Notes under the pieces: model-generated
The model's input: only the letters and a program-made list of their open reading frames with translations
The model's database searches: none
Told to the model about the DNA's origin: nothing
Shown here: piece after piece, positions 8,624-19,777 of the stretch
Numbering within the stretch: the first letter of the stretch is position 1
Layout: the number at the start of each line of letters is the position of its first letter
Program-made: the position numbers and the translations under genes
Assembly: GCF_022637415.1 (NCBI RefSeq)
Contig: NZ_CP093340.1
Coordinates: 2,232,001 to 2,296,000, forward strand
Length of the DNA stretch: 64,000 bases
Direction: 5' to 3'
From: Luteimonas sp. S4-F44
GTDB taxonomy: Bacteria > Pseudomonadota > Gammaproteobacteria > Xanthomonadales > Xanthomonadaceae

Positions 8624-9133
8624 TCAGCGATCCCGCGGGCTGTCGAGCGCTGCGGCGATGCGACCGGACAGCCAGGCGATGTCGGTTTGCGCCAGGCTCC
8701 GACCGAATGCGACGAGACCGGCGCCGATCAGTCCCAACACTACGCCCACCGGCAGCAGCAGCCAGGCGCGCGATGTTCCAGCGATCCCCTGCGCGATCAC
8801 CGCGCCCGTCCACACCACCGCGAAGCCGAACCAGAACGTGAGGAAGGCCCGCACGCTCCAGTGCATCGCGAAGCTGCCAGCGAGCACGCTGCCGGTGCCC
8901 GCAGGTTGGAAGCGACCGACGAACACCGGCTCGAAGGCGTTACGCGTGCGCGGGACGTGGCGCTCGAGCACGACCCGCCGTTCGGTGACCCGCCCGATCA
9001 TCACTTCCTCGCGCGGCGGCAGGATGCCGCGTCGCCGCACTCCGGCAGCCAGCCGGGCGACGGCGACCTCGGGCGGACAGGCACTCGCGAAGCGGGCGTC
9101 GCGAAGCGGTGTGGCAGGCGGTCGGGCGGACAT
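8624..9133 (-). CDS. Two-helix membrane protein of unknown function
   Basis: A 169-residue protein starting at ATG 9133. The N-terminal ~105 residues are soluble and rich in Arg and Pro, with an IGRVTERRVVLERHVPRTRN segment. Two membrane helices follow at about 108-126 (AFLTFWFGFAVVWTGAVIA) and 132-150 (AWLLLPVGVVLGLIGAGLV). It may belong to a DUF3592-like or related small membrane family, but I cannot assign it. It is followed on the other strand by a secreted protein; no functional link is evident. Confidence 0.6.
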   Translation of the reverse strand: MSARPPATPLRDARFASACPPEVAVARLAAGVRRRGILPPREEVMIGRVTERRVVLERHVPRTRNAFEPVFVGRFQPAGTGSVLAGSFAMHWSVRAFLTFWFGFAVVWTGAVIAQGIAGTSRAWLLLPVGVVLGLIGAGLVAFGRSLAQTDIAWLSGRIAAALDSPRDR

Positions 9134-9423
9134 GGCGCGGCAGTGGACAAACGGGCGGGCATCGTAGGGCACCGGCGCACAACCGGGCACGCGGAGGGCC
9201 GCCGTCTTGCGCGACCCGCCGCGTTCATGGCGCGCCTGTGTGCGGTACGCATCGTTCTGCGTCTGCTGCATCGTGTCGCATTGCTGCGCCGCCTGGGCGC
9301 CCCAACGTGCTGTGGACCGGACGCAGCCGCTTGCATCGCGACGCCGCCGACGCAGGGTCTCCTTGGACAGCTCCCCCTGCCTGTTGTGTCCACGAGCTGC
9401 CCATCCCTGCGAAGGAGACACCC

Positions 9424-10815
9424 ATGGCATTTGCGACCACCAATCCCTACACCGGCGAGACCGTCAAGACGTTCGAGGAGGCCACGCCTGCGCAGATCGA
9501 CGCGGCCGTCGGCCGCGCGCACGCTGCGTTCTTGCAGTGGCGCGAGACCTCGTTCGAGCAGCGTGCACAGGTGCTGCGCCGCGCCGCCGAGCTGCTGCGC
9601 GCCAAGCCGCGCGAGTTCGCGCAGATCCTGACCCTGGAGATGGGCAAGCTGATGGCCGAGGCCGAGGCCGAGGTCGAGCTGTGCGCGAAGATCCTCGACT
9701 ACTACGTCGAGCACGGCGCCAAGGCGATGGGCCCGCGCTACCTGCCCGCCGAGGGCTTCGGCGAGACCGACGTGCAACTGGTCAAGGAGCCGCTGGGCGT
9801 GCTGTTCGCGGTGGAGCCGTGGAATTTCCCGTTCTATCAGGTCATTCGCATCACCGCGCCGCAGGCGACCGCGGGCAACGCGATCGTGCTCAAGCACGCG
9901 GCCAATGTGCCGCAGTCGGCGCTGGCGATGGCGCAGTTGTTCCGCGATGCCGGTGCGCCGGACGGGCTGCTGACCAACCTGTTCGTCTCGCACGACAACG
10001 TCGAGCGCGTGATCGCCGACCCGCGCGTGCGCGGCGTGGCGCTGACCGGCAGCGAGCGTGCAGGCTCGGCAGTGGCGGCGCTGGCCGGCAAGTACATGAA
10101 GAAGAGCACGCTGGAGCTGGGCGGCGCCGATGCTTTCATCGTGCTGTCGGATGCAGACGTCGCGCAGGCCGCGAAGTGGGCGGTGTTCGGCCGCCACTGG
10201 AACGCCGGCCAAGTGTGCGTGTCGTCCAAGCGCATCATCGTCGAGGCACCGGTGTATGACGCGTTCCTCGAACATTACCGTGCCGGTGTGGCTGCGCTGC
10301 AGGCCGGCGACCCGATGGACCCGGCCACGACGCTGGCGCCGCTATCGTCGCAAGGGGCGCGCGACGGGCTGGCGCGGCAGGTCGAGGACGCGATCGCCAA
10401 CGGCGCCAAGGCCGAGACGCTGGGCGCGCCGGTGCCCACGCAGGGTGCGTTCTACCAGCCGACGCTGCTGACCGGCATCACCGCCGACAACCCGGCCTAC
10501 CGCACCGAGTTCTTCGGGCCGGTGAGCCAGGTCTATCGCGTCGCCGACGAGGACGAGGCGATCCGGCTGGCGAACGATTCTCCGTACGGTCTGGGCGGTT
10601 CGGTCTTCAGCCAGGACACCGAACGCGCCAAGCGCGTGGCCGCGCGGCTGGAGACCGGCATGGTCTACATCAACCAGCCCACCGGCGTGAAGGCGGATAT
10701 CCCCTTCGGCGGCGTCAAGAACTCGGGCTATGGCCATGAGTTGATCGACCTGGGATTGACGGAGTTCGTCAACGAGAAGGTCGTGGTGGTGACGGACATC
10801 CACGGGTCGTTCTGA
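9424..10815 (+). CDS. NAD(P)-dependent succinate-semialdehyde dehydrogenase family
   Basis: A 463-residue aldehyde dehydrogenase. The start at 9424 has AAGGAG about eight bases upstream. The family catalytic residues are visible: Cys265 in NAGQVCVSSK and Glu231 in TLELGGADAF. The cofactor-binding EPWNFPFYQ segment and the C-terminal PFGGVKNSGYG motif are present. Length and motifs fit the short succinate-semialdehyde dehydrogenases (Sad/GabD type), which oxidise succinate semialdehyde to succinate in 4-aminobutyrate breakdown. No aminotransferase gene is nearby, so the in vivo substrate is uncertain. Confidence 0.88.
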   Translation: MAFATTNPYTGETVKTFEEATPAQIDAAVGRAHAAFLQWRETSFEQRAQVLRRAAELLRAKPREFAQILTLEMGKLMAEAEAEVELCAKILDYYVEHGAKAMGPRYLPAEGFGETDVQLVKEPLGVLFAVEPWNFPFYQVIRITAPQATAGNAIVLKHAANVPQSALAMAQLFRDAGAPDGLLTNLFVSHDNVERVIADPRVRGVALTGSERAGSAVAALAGKYMKKSTLELGGADAFIVLSDADVAQAAKWAVFGRHWNAGQVCVSSKRIIVEAPVYDAFLEHYRAGVAALQAGDPMDPATTLAPLSSQGARDGLARQVEDAIANGAKAETLGAPVPTQGAFYQPTLLTGITADNPAYRTEFFGPVSQVYRVADEDEAIRLANDSPYGLGGSVFSQDTERAKRVAARLETGMVYINQPTGVKADIPFGGVKNSGYGHELIDLGLTEFVNEKVVVVTDIHGSF

Positions 10816-10825
10816 GGGGCGATTG

Positions 10826-10945
10826 CCCCCTCCCCAGCCCTCCCCCGGAAGCGGGGGAGGGAGCAGAGCATGCGATACGGAGGTTGAGGCGAGTGTGTGG
10901 TTGGCTTGCTCCCTCCCCCGGCCTCTCCTGCGTGCGGAGAAGAAA
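10826..10945. repeat. C/G-tract palindromic intergenic repeat
   Basis: Just after the dehydrogenase stop lies a 10-bp inverted repeat CCCTCCCCCG/CGGGGGAGGG (10838-10847 and 10852-10861). The motif CTCCCTCCCCCGG occurs again about 65 bases later. Such CCCTCCCC-type palindromes are common between convergent genes in Lysobacter- and Stenotrophomonas-like genomes. It may act as a transcription terminator or mRNA stabiliser for the two convergent genes here. Confidence 0.6.
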
Positions 10946-10950
10946 GTGGA

Positions 10951-11283
10951 TCAGTCGTCTTCGTCGTCCGACGTGGGCGGCAGGCCGCGCTCGGGCTGCG
11001 GCGGGATGTCGTCGCCGCCCTGGTCGCTCGCGGGCACGATTTCGCCGTAGTAGTGGCCGCTCTTGTCTTTGTAGACCGTGCCCGGGCTGTCGTAGGTCTC
11101 CGGGTCGAAGTGATCCAGGTGCACGACGACGGCGCCCGCCAGCACATACAGGTCCGGGTTCGTGTTCTTCGGGTTGAGGTACGACTTCCACTTCGCGATG
11201 CCTTTCTGCTTCTCGCTGTGCAGTGCGCTGATCGCGCGGTTGCTGGCGGTGGTGGCCTTCTTTTTTGTGTCGATGATCGGCAT
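10951..11283 (-). CDS. Small hypothetical protein
   Basis: A 110-residue protein without signal peptide or membrane helix. The N-terminus is lysine-rich (MPIIDTKKKATTASNRAIS), the middle has LNPKNTNPDLYVLAGAVVVHLDHFDPETYDSPG, and the C-terminus is strongly acidic (PTSDDEDD). The promoter-side sequence CAGGAGCAATCCC gives a good ribosome-binding site before the ATG, which supports expression. I do not recognise a family. Confidence 0.6.
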   Translation of the reverse strand: MPIIDTKKKATTASNRAISALHSEKQKGIAKWKSYLNPKNTNPDLYVLAGAVVVHLDHFDPETYDSPGTVYKDKSGHYYGEIVPASDQGGDDIPPQPERGLPPTSDDEDD

Positions 11284-11478
11284 GGGATTGCTCCTGGCTG
11301 GATGACGCGCCCAGACTGCAGCCGCACGCCGGCCAGGCCCATCGGGCCGGTGCTGATTCCGGGATATCTGGTGTGCTGAGGTCCGCCGTCTGATCGGGGC
11401 GAAGGCGCCGTGCAGCCGGCGTCGCCCTGCGCTCGCGCCATCGCGCGACAGGGATCGCTGCGGCCTCTTGCTGCCTGG

Positions 11479-12375
11479 CTACAGCCGCTGCATCAGCGCG
11501 GGAATCTCGTCACCGATTTCGCGGGCAAGGAAGCCGACCAGGCCCACGCGACGCGAGAGCCTTGCGCCCGCGCGGGCATGCAGGTGCACACCCCAGGCGG
11601 CGGCCTGTTCGGGCGCCGCGCCGCGAGCGACGAGACCAGCAATGAGGCCGGCAAGCACATCGCCCGAGCCCGATGTGCCCAGGCCCGCGCTGCCGGCGGT
11701 GTTGACCCACAGGCGGCCGTCAGGCGCGGCGATGGTGGTGGTCGGCCCTTTGAGCACCAGCACCACGCCCCAGTCGCGCGCATGGTCGCGGGCGATGGTC
11801 TGGGCGTCGGCGGAAATCGCATCGGCGTCGATGCCCAGCATGCCGGCCATTTCGCCGATGTGCGGCGTCATGATGGTCGCGCCCTGGCCCGCCCGGCGCT
11901 GCAACGTGCGCACGACATCAGCCTGCAAGGCGCCTGCGTCGAGTACGACCGGGCAGGCGACCGCATCGAGCACCGCAGCGACGACGCGTCGCGTGGCCGC
12001 GGTGCAGTCCATGCCGGGGCCGACCAGCACTGCGCCTGCGCTGCGGGCAGCGGCCGTGGCCTTGCGGCCGAGGTCGCGGATGGCGCCGTCGCGGGTACCC
12101 GGCACGCCCATGACCTTGGCCTCGGGCATCGCGATCGCCAGCGGCAGTGCGGCCTCGGCGACGGTGGCGACCTGCAGTTTGCCTGCGCCGGCACGCAGTG
12201 CGGCCAGGCTGGCCAACAGCACGGCGCCGGGAATCTGCACGCTGCCGCCGATCGCCAGCACACGACCGCGGTCCTCCTTGCTCTGCCCGCCCGACGGGTC
12301 GGGCAACGGCCAGGCGCGCAGCAGCGGCGCGGTCAGCCGGCGAACATTGGGGCGACGCGGCGCGCGCGGGGTCAT
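11479..12375 (-). CDS. nnrD: ADP-dependent NAD(P)H-hydrate dehydratase
   Basis: A 298-residue ribokinase-like protein that repairs hydrated NADH/NADPH. The ATP/ADP-binding and catalytic stretch TSGSGDVLAGLIAGLVARG is near the C-terminus. The N-terminal half has GRVLAIGGSVQIPGAVLLASLAALRAGAGKLQVAT, typical of the dehydratase domain. In many bacteria this domain is fused to an NnrE epimerase; here it stands alone with no epimerase next to it. Its ATG overlaps the end of the upstream phosphatase gene (ATGA), so the two form an operon. Confidence 0.9.
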   Translation of the reverse strand: MTPRAPRRPNVRRLTAPLLRAWPLPDPSGGQSKEDRGRVLAIGGSVQIPGAVLLASLAALRAGAGKLQVATVAEAALPLAIAMPEAKVMGVPGTRDGAIRDLGRKATAAARSAGAVLVGPGMDCTAATRRVVAAVLDAVACPVVLDAGALQADVVRTLQRRAGQGATIMTPHIGEMAGMLGIDADAISADAQTIARDHARDWGVVLVLKGPTTTIAAPDGRLWVNTAGSAGLGTSGSGDVLAGLIAGLVARGAAPEQAAAWGVHLHARAGARLSRRVGLVGFLAREIGDEIPALMQRL

Positions 12376-13139
12376 TTCGGTCCGGCCGGGGCGTCGGCGG
12401 CGTCGGTGACCGGTGCCCCGCCCGCCTCGACCGGCAGCGCGAAGTTCGCGACCTGCAGTTCGAAGCGCGCATCGCGCCAGTTGCGGTCGAGTGCGTACGC
12501 GGTGATCGAACAGTTGGGCACGTCGGCCTCACGGTCGATGGCGAGGATCTGCTGTTCGTCCATGCACTCGAGCAGATAACGGAAGCAGTTGACGATGACC
12601 TGATGGGCGACGATCAACACGCGCTCGCCGACATGGTCGCGGCGCAACACTTCGGTCACGCTGCGCAGGCGCAGCAGCACGTCGCACCAGCTTTCACCGC
12701 CCGGCGGACGGAAGTAGAACTTGCCGACCTGCGCGCGCTGCGCGGCCAGTTCGGGAAATGTGGCCTGGATGCCGGCCACGGTGTAGCGGTCGAGGATGCC
12801 AAATTCCTTTTCGCGCAGGCGCTCGTCGACGACGATGTCGGCGCGATCGATGCCCAGTGCATCGGCGACCGCATGGAGGGTCTGCTGAGCGCGGACGAAG
12901 GGCGAGGTCAGCAGCACGGTGGGACGTTCGTCGGCCGGCAGATCGGCGAACCACGCGGCCAGTGCTTTCGACTGGCGATGCCCGAGGTCCGAGAGCGGGG
13001 TGTCGGCGTCGCGGGTCTCGATGTCGATCAGATGGGTCTGCGCGAGTTCGGCTTCGTCGCGCGCGACATTGCCGGCACTTTGTCCATGCCGCACGATCCA
13101 CAGCCGGTCCGGCCAGTCGGTGTGACGAAGCCGCGCCAT
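12372..13139 (-). CDS. Histidine phosphatase (phosphoglycerate mutase-like) family protein
   Basis: A 255-residue cytosolic protein. The phosphohistidine motif is RHGQSAGN at about residues 17-24, and the second catalytic histidine lies in VLIVAHQVIVNCF. RLREKEFG and RPPGGESW complete the branch-specific motifs. The substrate cannot be named: this branch contains phosphoglycerate mutases and phosphatases of sugars and nucleotides. It is the first gene of a two-gene operon with nnrD, overlapping it by four bases, which suggests a metabolite-repair role. Confidence 0.88.
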   Translation of the reverse strand: MARLRHTDWPDRLWIVRHGQSAGNVARDEAELAQTHLIDIETRDADTPLSDLGHRQSKALAAWFADLPADERPTVLLTSPFVRAQQTLHAVADALGIDRADIVVDERLREKEFGILDRYTVAGIQATFPELAAQRAQVGKFYFRPPGGESWCDVLLRLRSVTEVLRRDHVGERVLIVAHQVIVNCFRYLLECMDEQQILAIDREADVPNCSITAYALDRNWRDARFELQVANFALPVEAGGAPVTDAADAPAGPK

Positions 13140-13445
13140 CGCTCAGCGCTCCACGCGGCGTGCGCCGCAGGCGACGGGCGAGGTCGGCGCGAGGCAATGG
13201 GCCCACGCGGCGCTCTGGACACGGCCAAGGCCGCAGGCACGCATCGTCATGCAGGTCTCCATTGCGGGGCACCGCAGCATCGCCAGCGCATCGTCAAGGA
13301 GGCGCGAATCCGCGCGTCGGCCGCAGCGCCTGGTGCGCACAACGGGCGAGCCGAGTGCAGGGGCAGCGACGCGGCGCACCGGCCGGGTGACGGCCTCTGC
13401 CGCCTCCCAATGATGTCCGCTCGAAACCGCACTCTGACCCCGGTT
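13140..13445. other. Intergenic region without a supported gene
   Basis: These 306 bases lie between the LysR-type gene stop and the phosphatase start. A short cysteine-containing frame on the minus strand ends at 13143, three bases before the phosphatase start, but has no ribosome-binding site or family signature. I do not call it a gene. Confidence 0.4.
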
Positions 13446-14378
13446 TTATGGCTGGATGGGGGGCTGCCGGGCCAGGGGGGCATGCTCGGCCATCAGCTCG
13501 ATGACCCAGTCGATGAACACTCGCACTTTCGCGCTGACGTGGCGGTTGGGTGGGAATGCGATGTGCATCGGCATCGGGTCGAGTTGCCAGTCCTCGAACA
13601 GGCGCACCAGTGCGCCGCTCGCCGTCGGCGCCTTGGCCATGTAGGCGGGCAGCCACAGCACGCCCAGGCCGGCGAGCCCGGCGGCGAGGTAGGCGTTACC
13701 GTCGTCCAATGCGACCACGTAGCGCCCCTGCACCTGCAGGGACTCGTCGCCGCGGCGCATCGCAATCGGCAGCGGCTTGCCGGTGCGCGCCCACAGAAAG
13801 CCAACGATGCGGTGCGCACTGTCTTCGAGCTCGCGCGGATGCGCCGGCATGCCCATGCGCTGCAGATACGCAGGCGCGGCACACACGCCGAACTGCAGGT
13901 CGCCGACATGCCGCGCGATCAAGGACTGGTCGGTGATCGTACCGCCACGCACCACGCAGTCGACGTGCTCGCCGATCAGATCGATGCGGCGGTCGCTGAC
14001 GCCGAGATCAAGCTGGATGTCCGGGTAGCGGGCATGGAACTGCGGCAGCGCGGGTACCAGCACCAGGCGTGCGAACGGACTGGGCACGTCCACCCGAAGC
14101 CGCCCGCGCGGCGCAGCGGCGGCGCTCGACAGGCTGGTCTCGGCATCGTCCATGTCGGCCAGCAACTGCACGACGCGTTCGTAATAGGCAGCGCCATCGG
14201 CGGTCACGTTGACCTGGCGCGTGGTGCGGTTGAGCAGCCGCACCCGCAGCCGCGCCTCGAGCTGCTGCACCAGTTGGGTCACCGTCGTGCGGCTCATGTG
14301 CAGCGTGGCCGCGGCCTTGGTGAAGCTGCCGGTCTCCACCACGCGCGCGAAGGCCTGCATCGCGTCGAAACGGTCCAT
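13446..14378 (-). CDS. LysR-family transcriptional regulator
   Basis: A 310-residue DNA-binding regulator of the AaeR/CrgA-like branch. The N-terminal winged helix reads MDRFDAMQAFARVVETGSFTKAA, followed by LHMSRTTVTQLVQQLEARLRVRLLNRTTRQV. A LysR effector-binding domain fills residues 90-295 (VRGGTITDQSLIARHVGDLQFGVCA). The start at 14378 was chosen because the conserved helix-turn-helix begins there; an upstream in-frame start would add 44 residues without homology character. It diverges from a RidA-family gene 122 bp away, the classical layout for LysR control. The spacer holds an inverted TGTCC/GGACA pair (14400-14404, 14424-14428). Confidence 0.9.
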   Translation of the reverse strand: MDRFDAMQAFARVVETGSFTKAAATLHMSRTTVTQLVQQLEARLRVRLLNRTTRQVNVTADGAAYYERVVQLLADMDDAETSLSSAAAAPRGRLRVDVPSPFARLVLVPALPQFHARYPDIQLDLGVSDRRIDLIGEHVDCVVRGGTITDQSLIARHVGDLQFGVCAAPAYLQRMGMPAHPRELEDSAHRIVGFLWARTGKPLPIAMRRGDESLQVQGRYVVALDDGNAYLAAGLAGLGVLWLPAYMAKAPTASGALVRLFEDWQLDPMPMHIAFPPNRHVSAKVRVFIDWVIELMAEHAPLARQPPIQP

Positions 14379-14500
14379 CGGGCGTCCCACTGATGAGATT
14401 GTCCGGATTCTACGAACAGTGCTGGACACAGGGGCGCGTTTATCCCGCCGCCGGTGGCCACCAGACTGATGTCTGTCCTGTATTTGAAGGTGCAACGCCC

Positions 14501-14902
14501 ATGACCACACGCGATGTCGTGTTCCCTGCTCACCGCCATGCGCTGTACGAGCGCCACCGCTACTCGCCGGCGGTCCGCACCGACGGCCTGCTGTTTGTCT
14601 CCGGTCAGGTCGGCAGCCGTGAGGACGGATCGCCCGAGCCGGACTTCGAACGCCAGGTGCACCGGGCGTTCGAGAACCTCAATGCGGTACTCGATGCCGC
14701 CGGTTGCACATTCGACGACGTGATCGATGTGACGTTCTTCGTCGTCGATCCGGCGACCCGCTTCGAGCAGGCGTGGGCGATCGTGCCCGAGTACTGGGGA
14801 CAGGCGCCGTTCCCGACTGCGACCGTCGTCGGGGTGACGTGGCTCGCCGGCTTCGATTTCGAGATCAAGGTGGTCGCCAAGCTCCCGCGCACGCCCGGCT
14901 GA
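14501..14902 (+). CDS. RidA/YjgF/UK114 family protein
   Basis: A 133-residue protein of the RidA family, whose members hydrolyse reactive enamine/imine intermediates or act in related detoxification. Visible family features are VRTDGLLFVSGQVGS near residue 24, NLNAVLDAAGC, and PTATVVGVTWLAGFDFEIKVVAK at the C-terminus. The arginine normally near position 105 for keto-acid binding is not seen at the usual place, so this is probably a Rid subgroup other than RidA proper. It diverges from the LysR gene, which may control it. Confidence 0.85.
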   Translation: MTTRDVVFPAHRHALYERHRYSPAVRTDGLLFVSGQVGSREDGSPEPDFERQVHRAFENLNAVLDAAGCTFDDVIDVTFFVVDPATRFEQAWAIVPEYWGQAPFPTATVVGVTWLAGFDFEIKVVAKLPRTPG

Positions 14903-14979
14903 GCGAGACGCAGCAGTCAAGGCCAATCGGCAGGACGGGCCCCGCAGGGCCCATTCTTCGTCGCATGCGAAGACCGTGA

Positions 14980-16385
<1,406 letters not shown>

Positions 16386-16389
<4 letters not shown>

Positions 16390-16826
16390 GCCACCACCTC
16401 CCGGCGGCGCAGCGTGCCGCCCAGCGCGAACCACAGGGTCGCGGCGATCGACAGCACGCACAGCGTCGACCACACCAACGCCTGCGGCATCTTCTGCCAC
16501 GCATCCATCGCATGGATCAGCGAGTTGAGAAAGCCCAGCACGCAGGTCAGCGCCAGCAGGCCGACGTAGAGGAACCGGGTGCGCGTGCGCGCGGTCGGGG
16601 CGGCCAGCGAGACCAGCGCCCAGACCAGGCCGACGACGGCGAACAGCATCGCGCCGACCAGCAGCCAGGAGGCGAAGTTGGTCCACTGGATCTCGTAGCT
16701 GCGCGCGTAGGCGATATCGGCGATCAGCGCGCCGAGAAACAGCGGGAATGCGCTGGTGACCAGCAGCATGTGCAAGGGGTGCAGCGGCCTGTGCAATGGC
16801 GCCACGACGACAGGGCGTGTGTCCAT
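16386..16826 (-). CDS. DUF2231 membrane protein
   Basis: A 146-residue protein with four predicted membrane helices. It begins with RPLHPLHMLLVTSAFPLFLGALIADIAY, the HP-rich first helix typical of DUF2231. It overlaps the downstream propeller lipoprotein by four bases (ATGA), so both are made from one mRNA. In other genomes such membrane partners may pass electrons or anchor periplasmic enzymes, but no haem or Fe-S motif is visible here apart from the conserved histidines. Confidence 0.85.
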
Positions 16827-17131
16827 GAAAGGTCTCGATGAGGGCGGGACGCGTCGCGCGCGGGCCACGCGCGGCAGCGGCCATCCTCCTCGAAGCGGCG
16901 GCAAGGGCCGGTGAAACGGCTGCAGTGTGGTGGTCCCCTGCCCCGCGCGGAACGCGTCCCGGTGGCCGCCGCCGGGCCTCAGGCCTCGAGATGGGCCAAA
17001 GGCAGACGATGACCGCCTGACGTGGCGTGCCTGGCGCATCGTTGCGCCGCGCGCCATCGCGTGCAAGTCCGGCGTGCGCGAACGGCCGGGTCCGCGGGGC
17101 GATGGCGCCACCGTGTTCCGGGCGCCGGATA
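16827..17131. other. Intergenic region upstream of the DUF2231 gene
   Basis: About 300 bases between the purA terminator hairpin and the DUF2231 start. It should contain the promoter of the DUF2231-dehydrogenase pair. I see no gene, repeat or named regulatory site in it. Confidence 0.4.
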
Positions 17132-17162
17132 CGACACGGCCCGGACATGCCGGGCCGTGTCG
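17132..17162 (-). terminator. Hairpin after purA
   Basis: A perfect 13-bp stem (CGACACGGCCCGG at 17132-17144 with its complement at 17150-17162) and a 5-base loop lie 18 bases beyond the purA stop. There is no T-run, so termination could be Rho-dependent or the hairpin may protect the mRNA end. Confidence 0.55.
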
Positions 17163-17180
17163 GTCACGCAGCGTCCGCGA

Positions 17181-18713
<1,533 letters not shown>

Positions 18714-18905
18714 TCAGCCCGCGCCGCGCACCAGCACCAGGGCGGTCACGCCGAGCAGCAGGACCACGCCACCCACACGCCGCAGCGCACCGGACGACAT
18801 CGCCAGCATCTGGGCGGCGGTGCGCTTCCACAGGCCCGGGGCGACGAAGAGGATCAGCCCTTCGATCACCGCCACCAGGCACAGCGCTGCCCACAACTGC
18901 GCCAT
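18714..18905 (-). CDS. DUF2065 (YjeT-like) small membrane protein
   Basis: A 63-residue protein with two membrane helices (AALCLVAVIEGLILFVAPGLW and VGGVVLLLGVTALVLV). The sequence pattern matches DUF2065, the YjeT-type protein found between hflC and purA in many gammaproteobacteria. It starts eight bases after the hflC stop. Its function is unknown. Confidence 0.88.
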   Translation of the reverse strand: MAQLWAALCLVAVIEGLILFVAPGLWKRTAAQMLAMSSGALRRVGGVVLLLGVTALVLVRGAG

Positions 18906-18913
18906 CGACGTGC

Positions 18914-19777
18914 TCAGCGGTCGCTGCGCAGGTACTGCAGGAACGGGTCGTTGCGCTCGAGCACGATCACGTTGTCGCCCTTCTCGAACGCCTTGCGGTA
19001 CGACTCCAGGCTGCGCTGGAAGGCGTAGAAGCCCGGATCGCGGCTGGCGGCCTCGCCATAGATGCGGGTCGCCTCGGCATCGCCCTCGCCTCGCAGCTTC
19101 TGCGCATCGCGCTCGGCCTCGGCCAGCAGCACCGTCTGCTCGCGATCGGCCTGACCGCGGATCGCACGCGCCTGCTCCTCGCCCTCGGCGCGCAGCCGGG
19201 TGGCGACTTCGCGGCGCTCGGCGCGCATGCGGTCGTAGACCTGCACGATGACCTGGCTATCGGTGGGCAGGTCGATCTGCTTGAGGCGAATGTCGACGAT
19301 CTGCATGCCCAGCGACTTGGCGGCTTCGTTGATGCCCGGCAGCTGGCGGTCGACGAACTGCGCCCGGTTGCCCGAGACCAGTTCGGTCAGCGTGTTGGCG
19401 TTGATCTCGTTGCGCAGCGAGTTCTTGATGATCGGCTCCAGGCGCAGGCTGGCGTCGTCCTCGCGGCCCTGGGTGGCGCGATAAAACGCGGCGGCGTCGC
19501 TGATGGTGACGATCGCGACGAAGTCGACGCTCACGTCCTTGCGCTCGGAGGTCAGCGAGCGCTCGGGCGAGAACGCGCTGGCGTTGAAGCGGCGATCGAA
19601 GATCCGCGCCGATTCGATCAGCGGGACCTTGAAGTGCAGGCCCGGGCCGATATCGGTGCGGGCCACGCGGCCGAGGTTGAGCACCAGGGCGACCTGGCCT
19701 TCGCGGACCACGAACACCGAGCCCATCAGGCCCAGCAGCACGATGATCAGCAGCGGAATGACGAAATTCAGTCTCAT
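18914..19777 (-). CDS. hflC: HflC, FtsH-modulating SPFH protein
   Basis: A 287-residue inner-membrane protein. One N-terminal membrane anchor (FVIPLLIIVLLGLMGSVFVV) is followed by a periplasmic SPFH/band-7 domain (REGQVALVLNLG) and a long Ala/Glu/Arg-rich helix. With HflK it forms a large complex around FtsH and limits degradation of membrane substrates. Its start overlaps the hflK stop (ATGA), consistent with the 1:1 complex. FtsH itself is encoded at 26484-28412. Confidence 0.96.
   Translation of the reverse strand: MRLNFVIPLLIIVLLGLMGSVFVVREGQVALVLNLGRVARTDIGPGLHFKVPLIESARIFDRRFNASAFSPERSLTSERKDVSVDFVAIVTISDAAAFYRATQGREDDASLRLEPIIKNSLRNEINANTLTELVSGNRAQFVDRQLPGINEAAKSLGMQIVDIRLKQIDLPTDSQVIVQVYDRMRAERREVATRLRAEGEEQARAIRGQADREQTVLLAEAERDAQKLRGEGDAEATRIYGEAASRDPGFYAFQRSLESYRKAFEKGDNVIVLERNDPFLQYLRSDR

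Noticed and set aside
13143..13379. Small cysteine-containing minus-strand frame next to the phosphatase gene
   Set aside because: No ribosome-binding site, no family similarity, and Arg/Ala-rich composition typical of spurious frames.
14400..14428. TGTCC/GGACA inverted repeat as a LysR operator
   Set aside because: The spacing of 19 bases and the lack of a T-N11-A core make it too weak to list as a site; it is only mentioned with the LysR gene.
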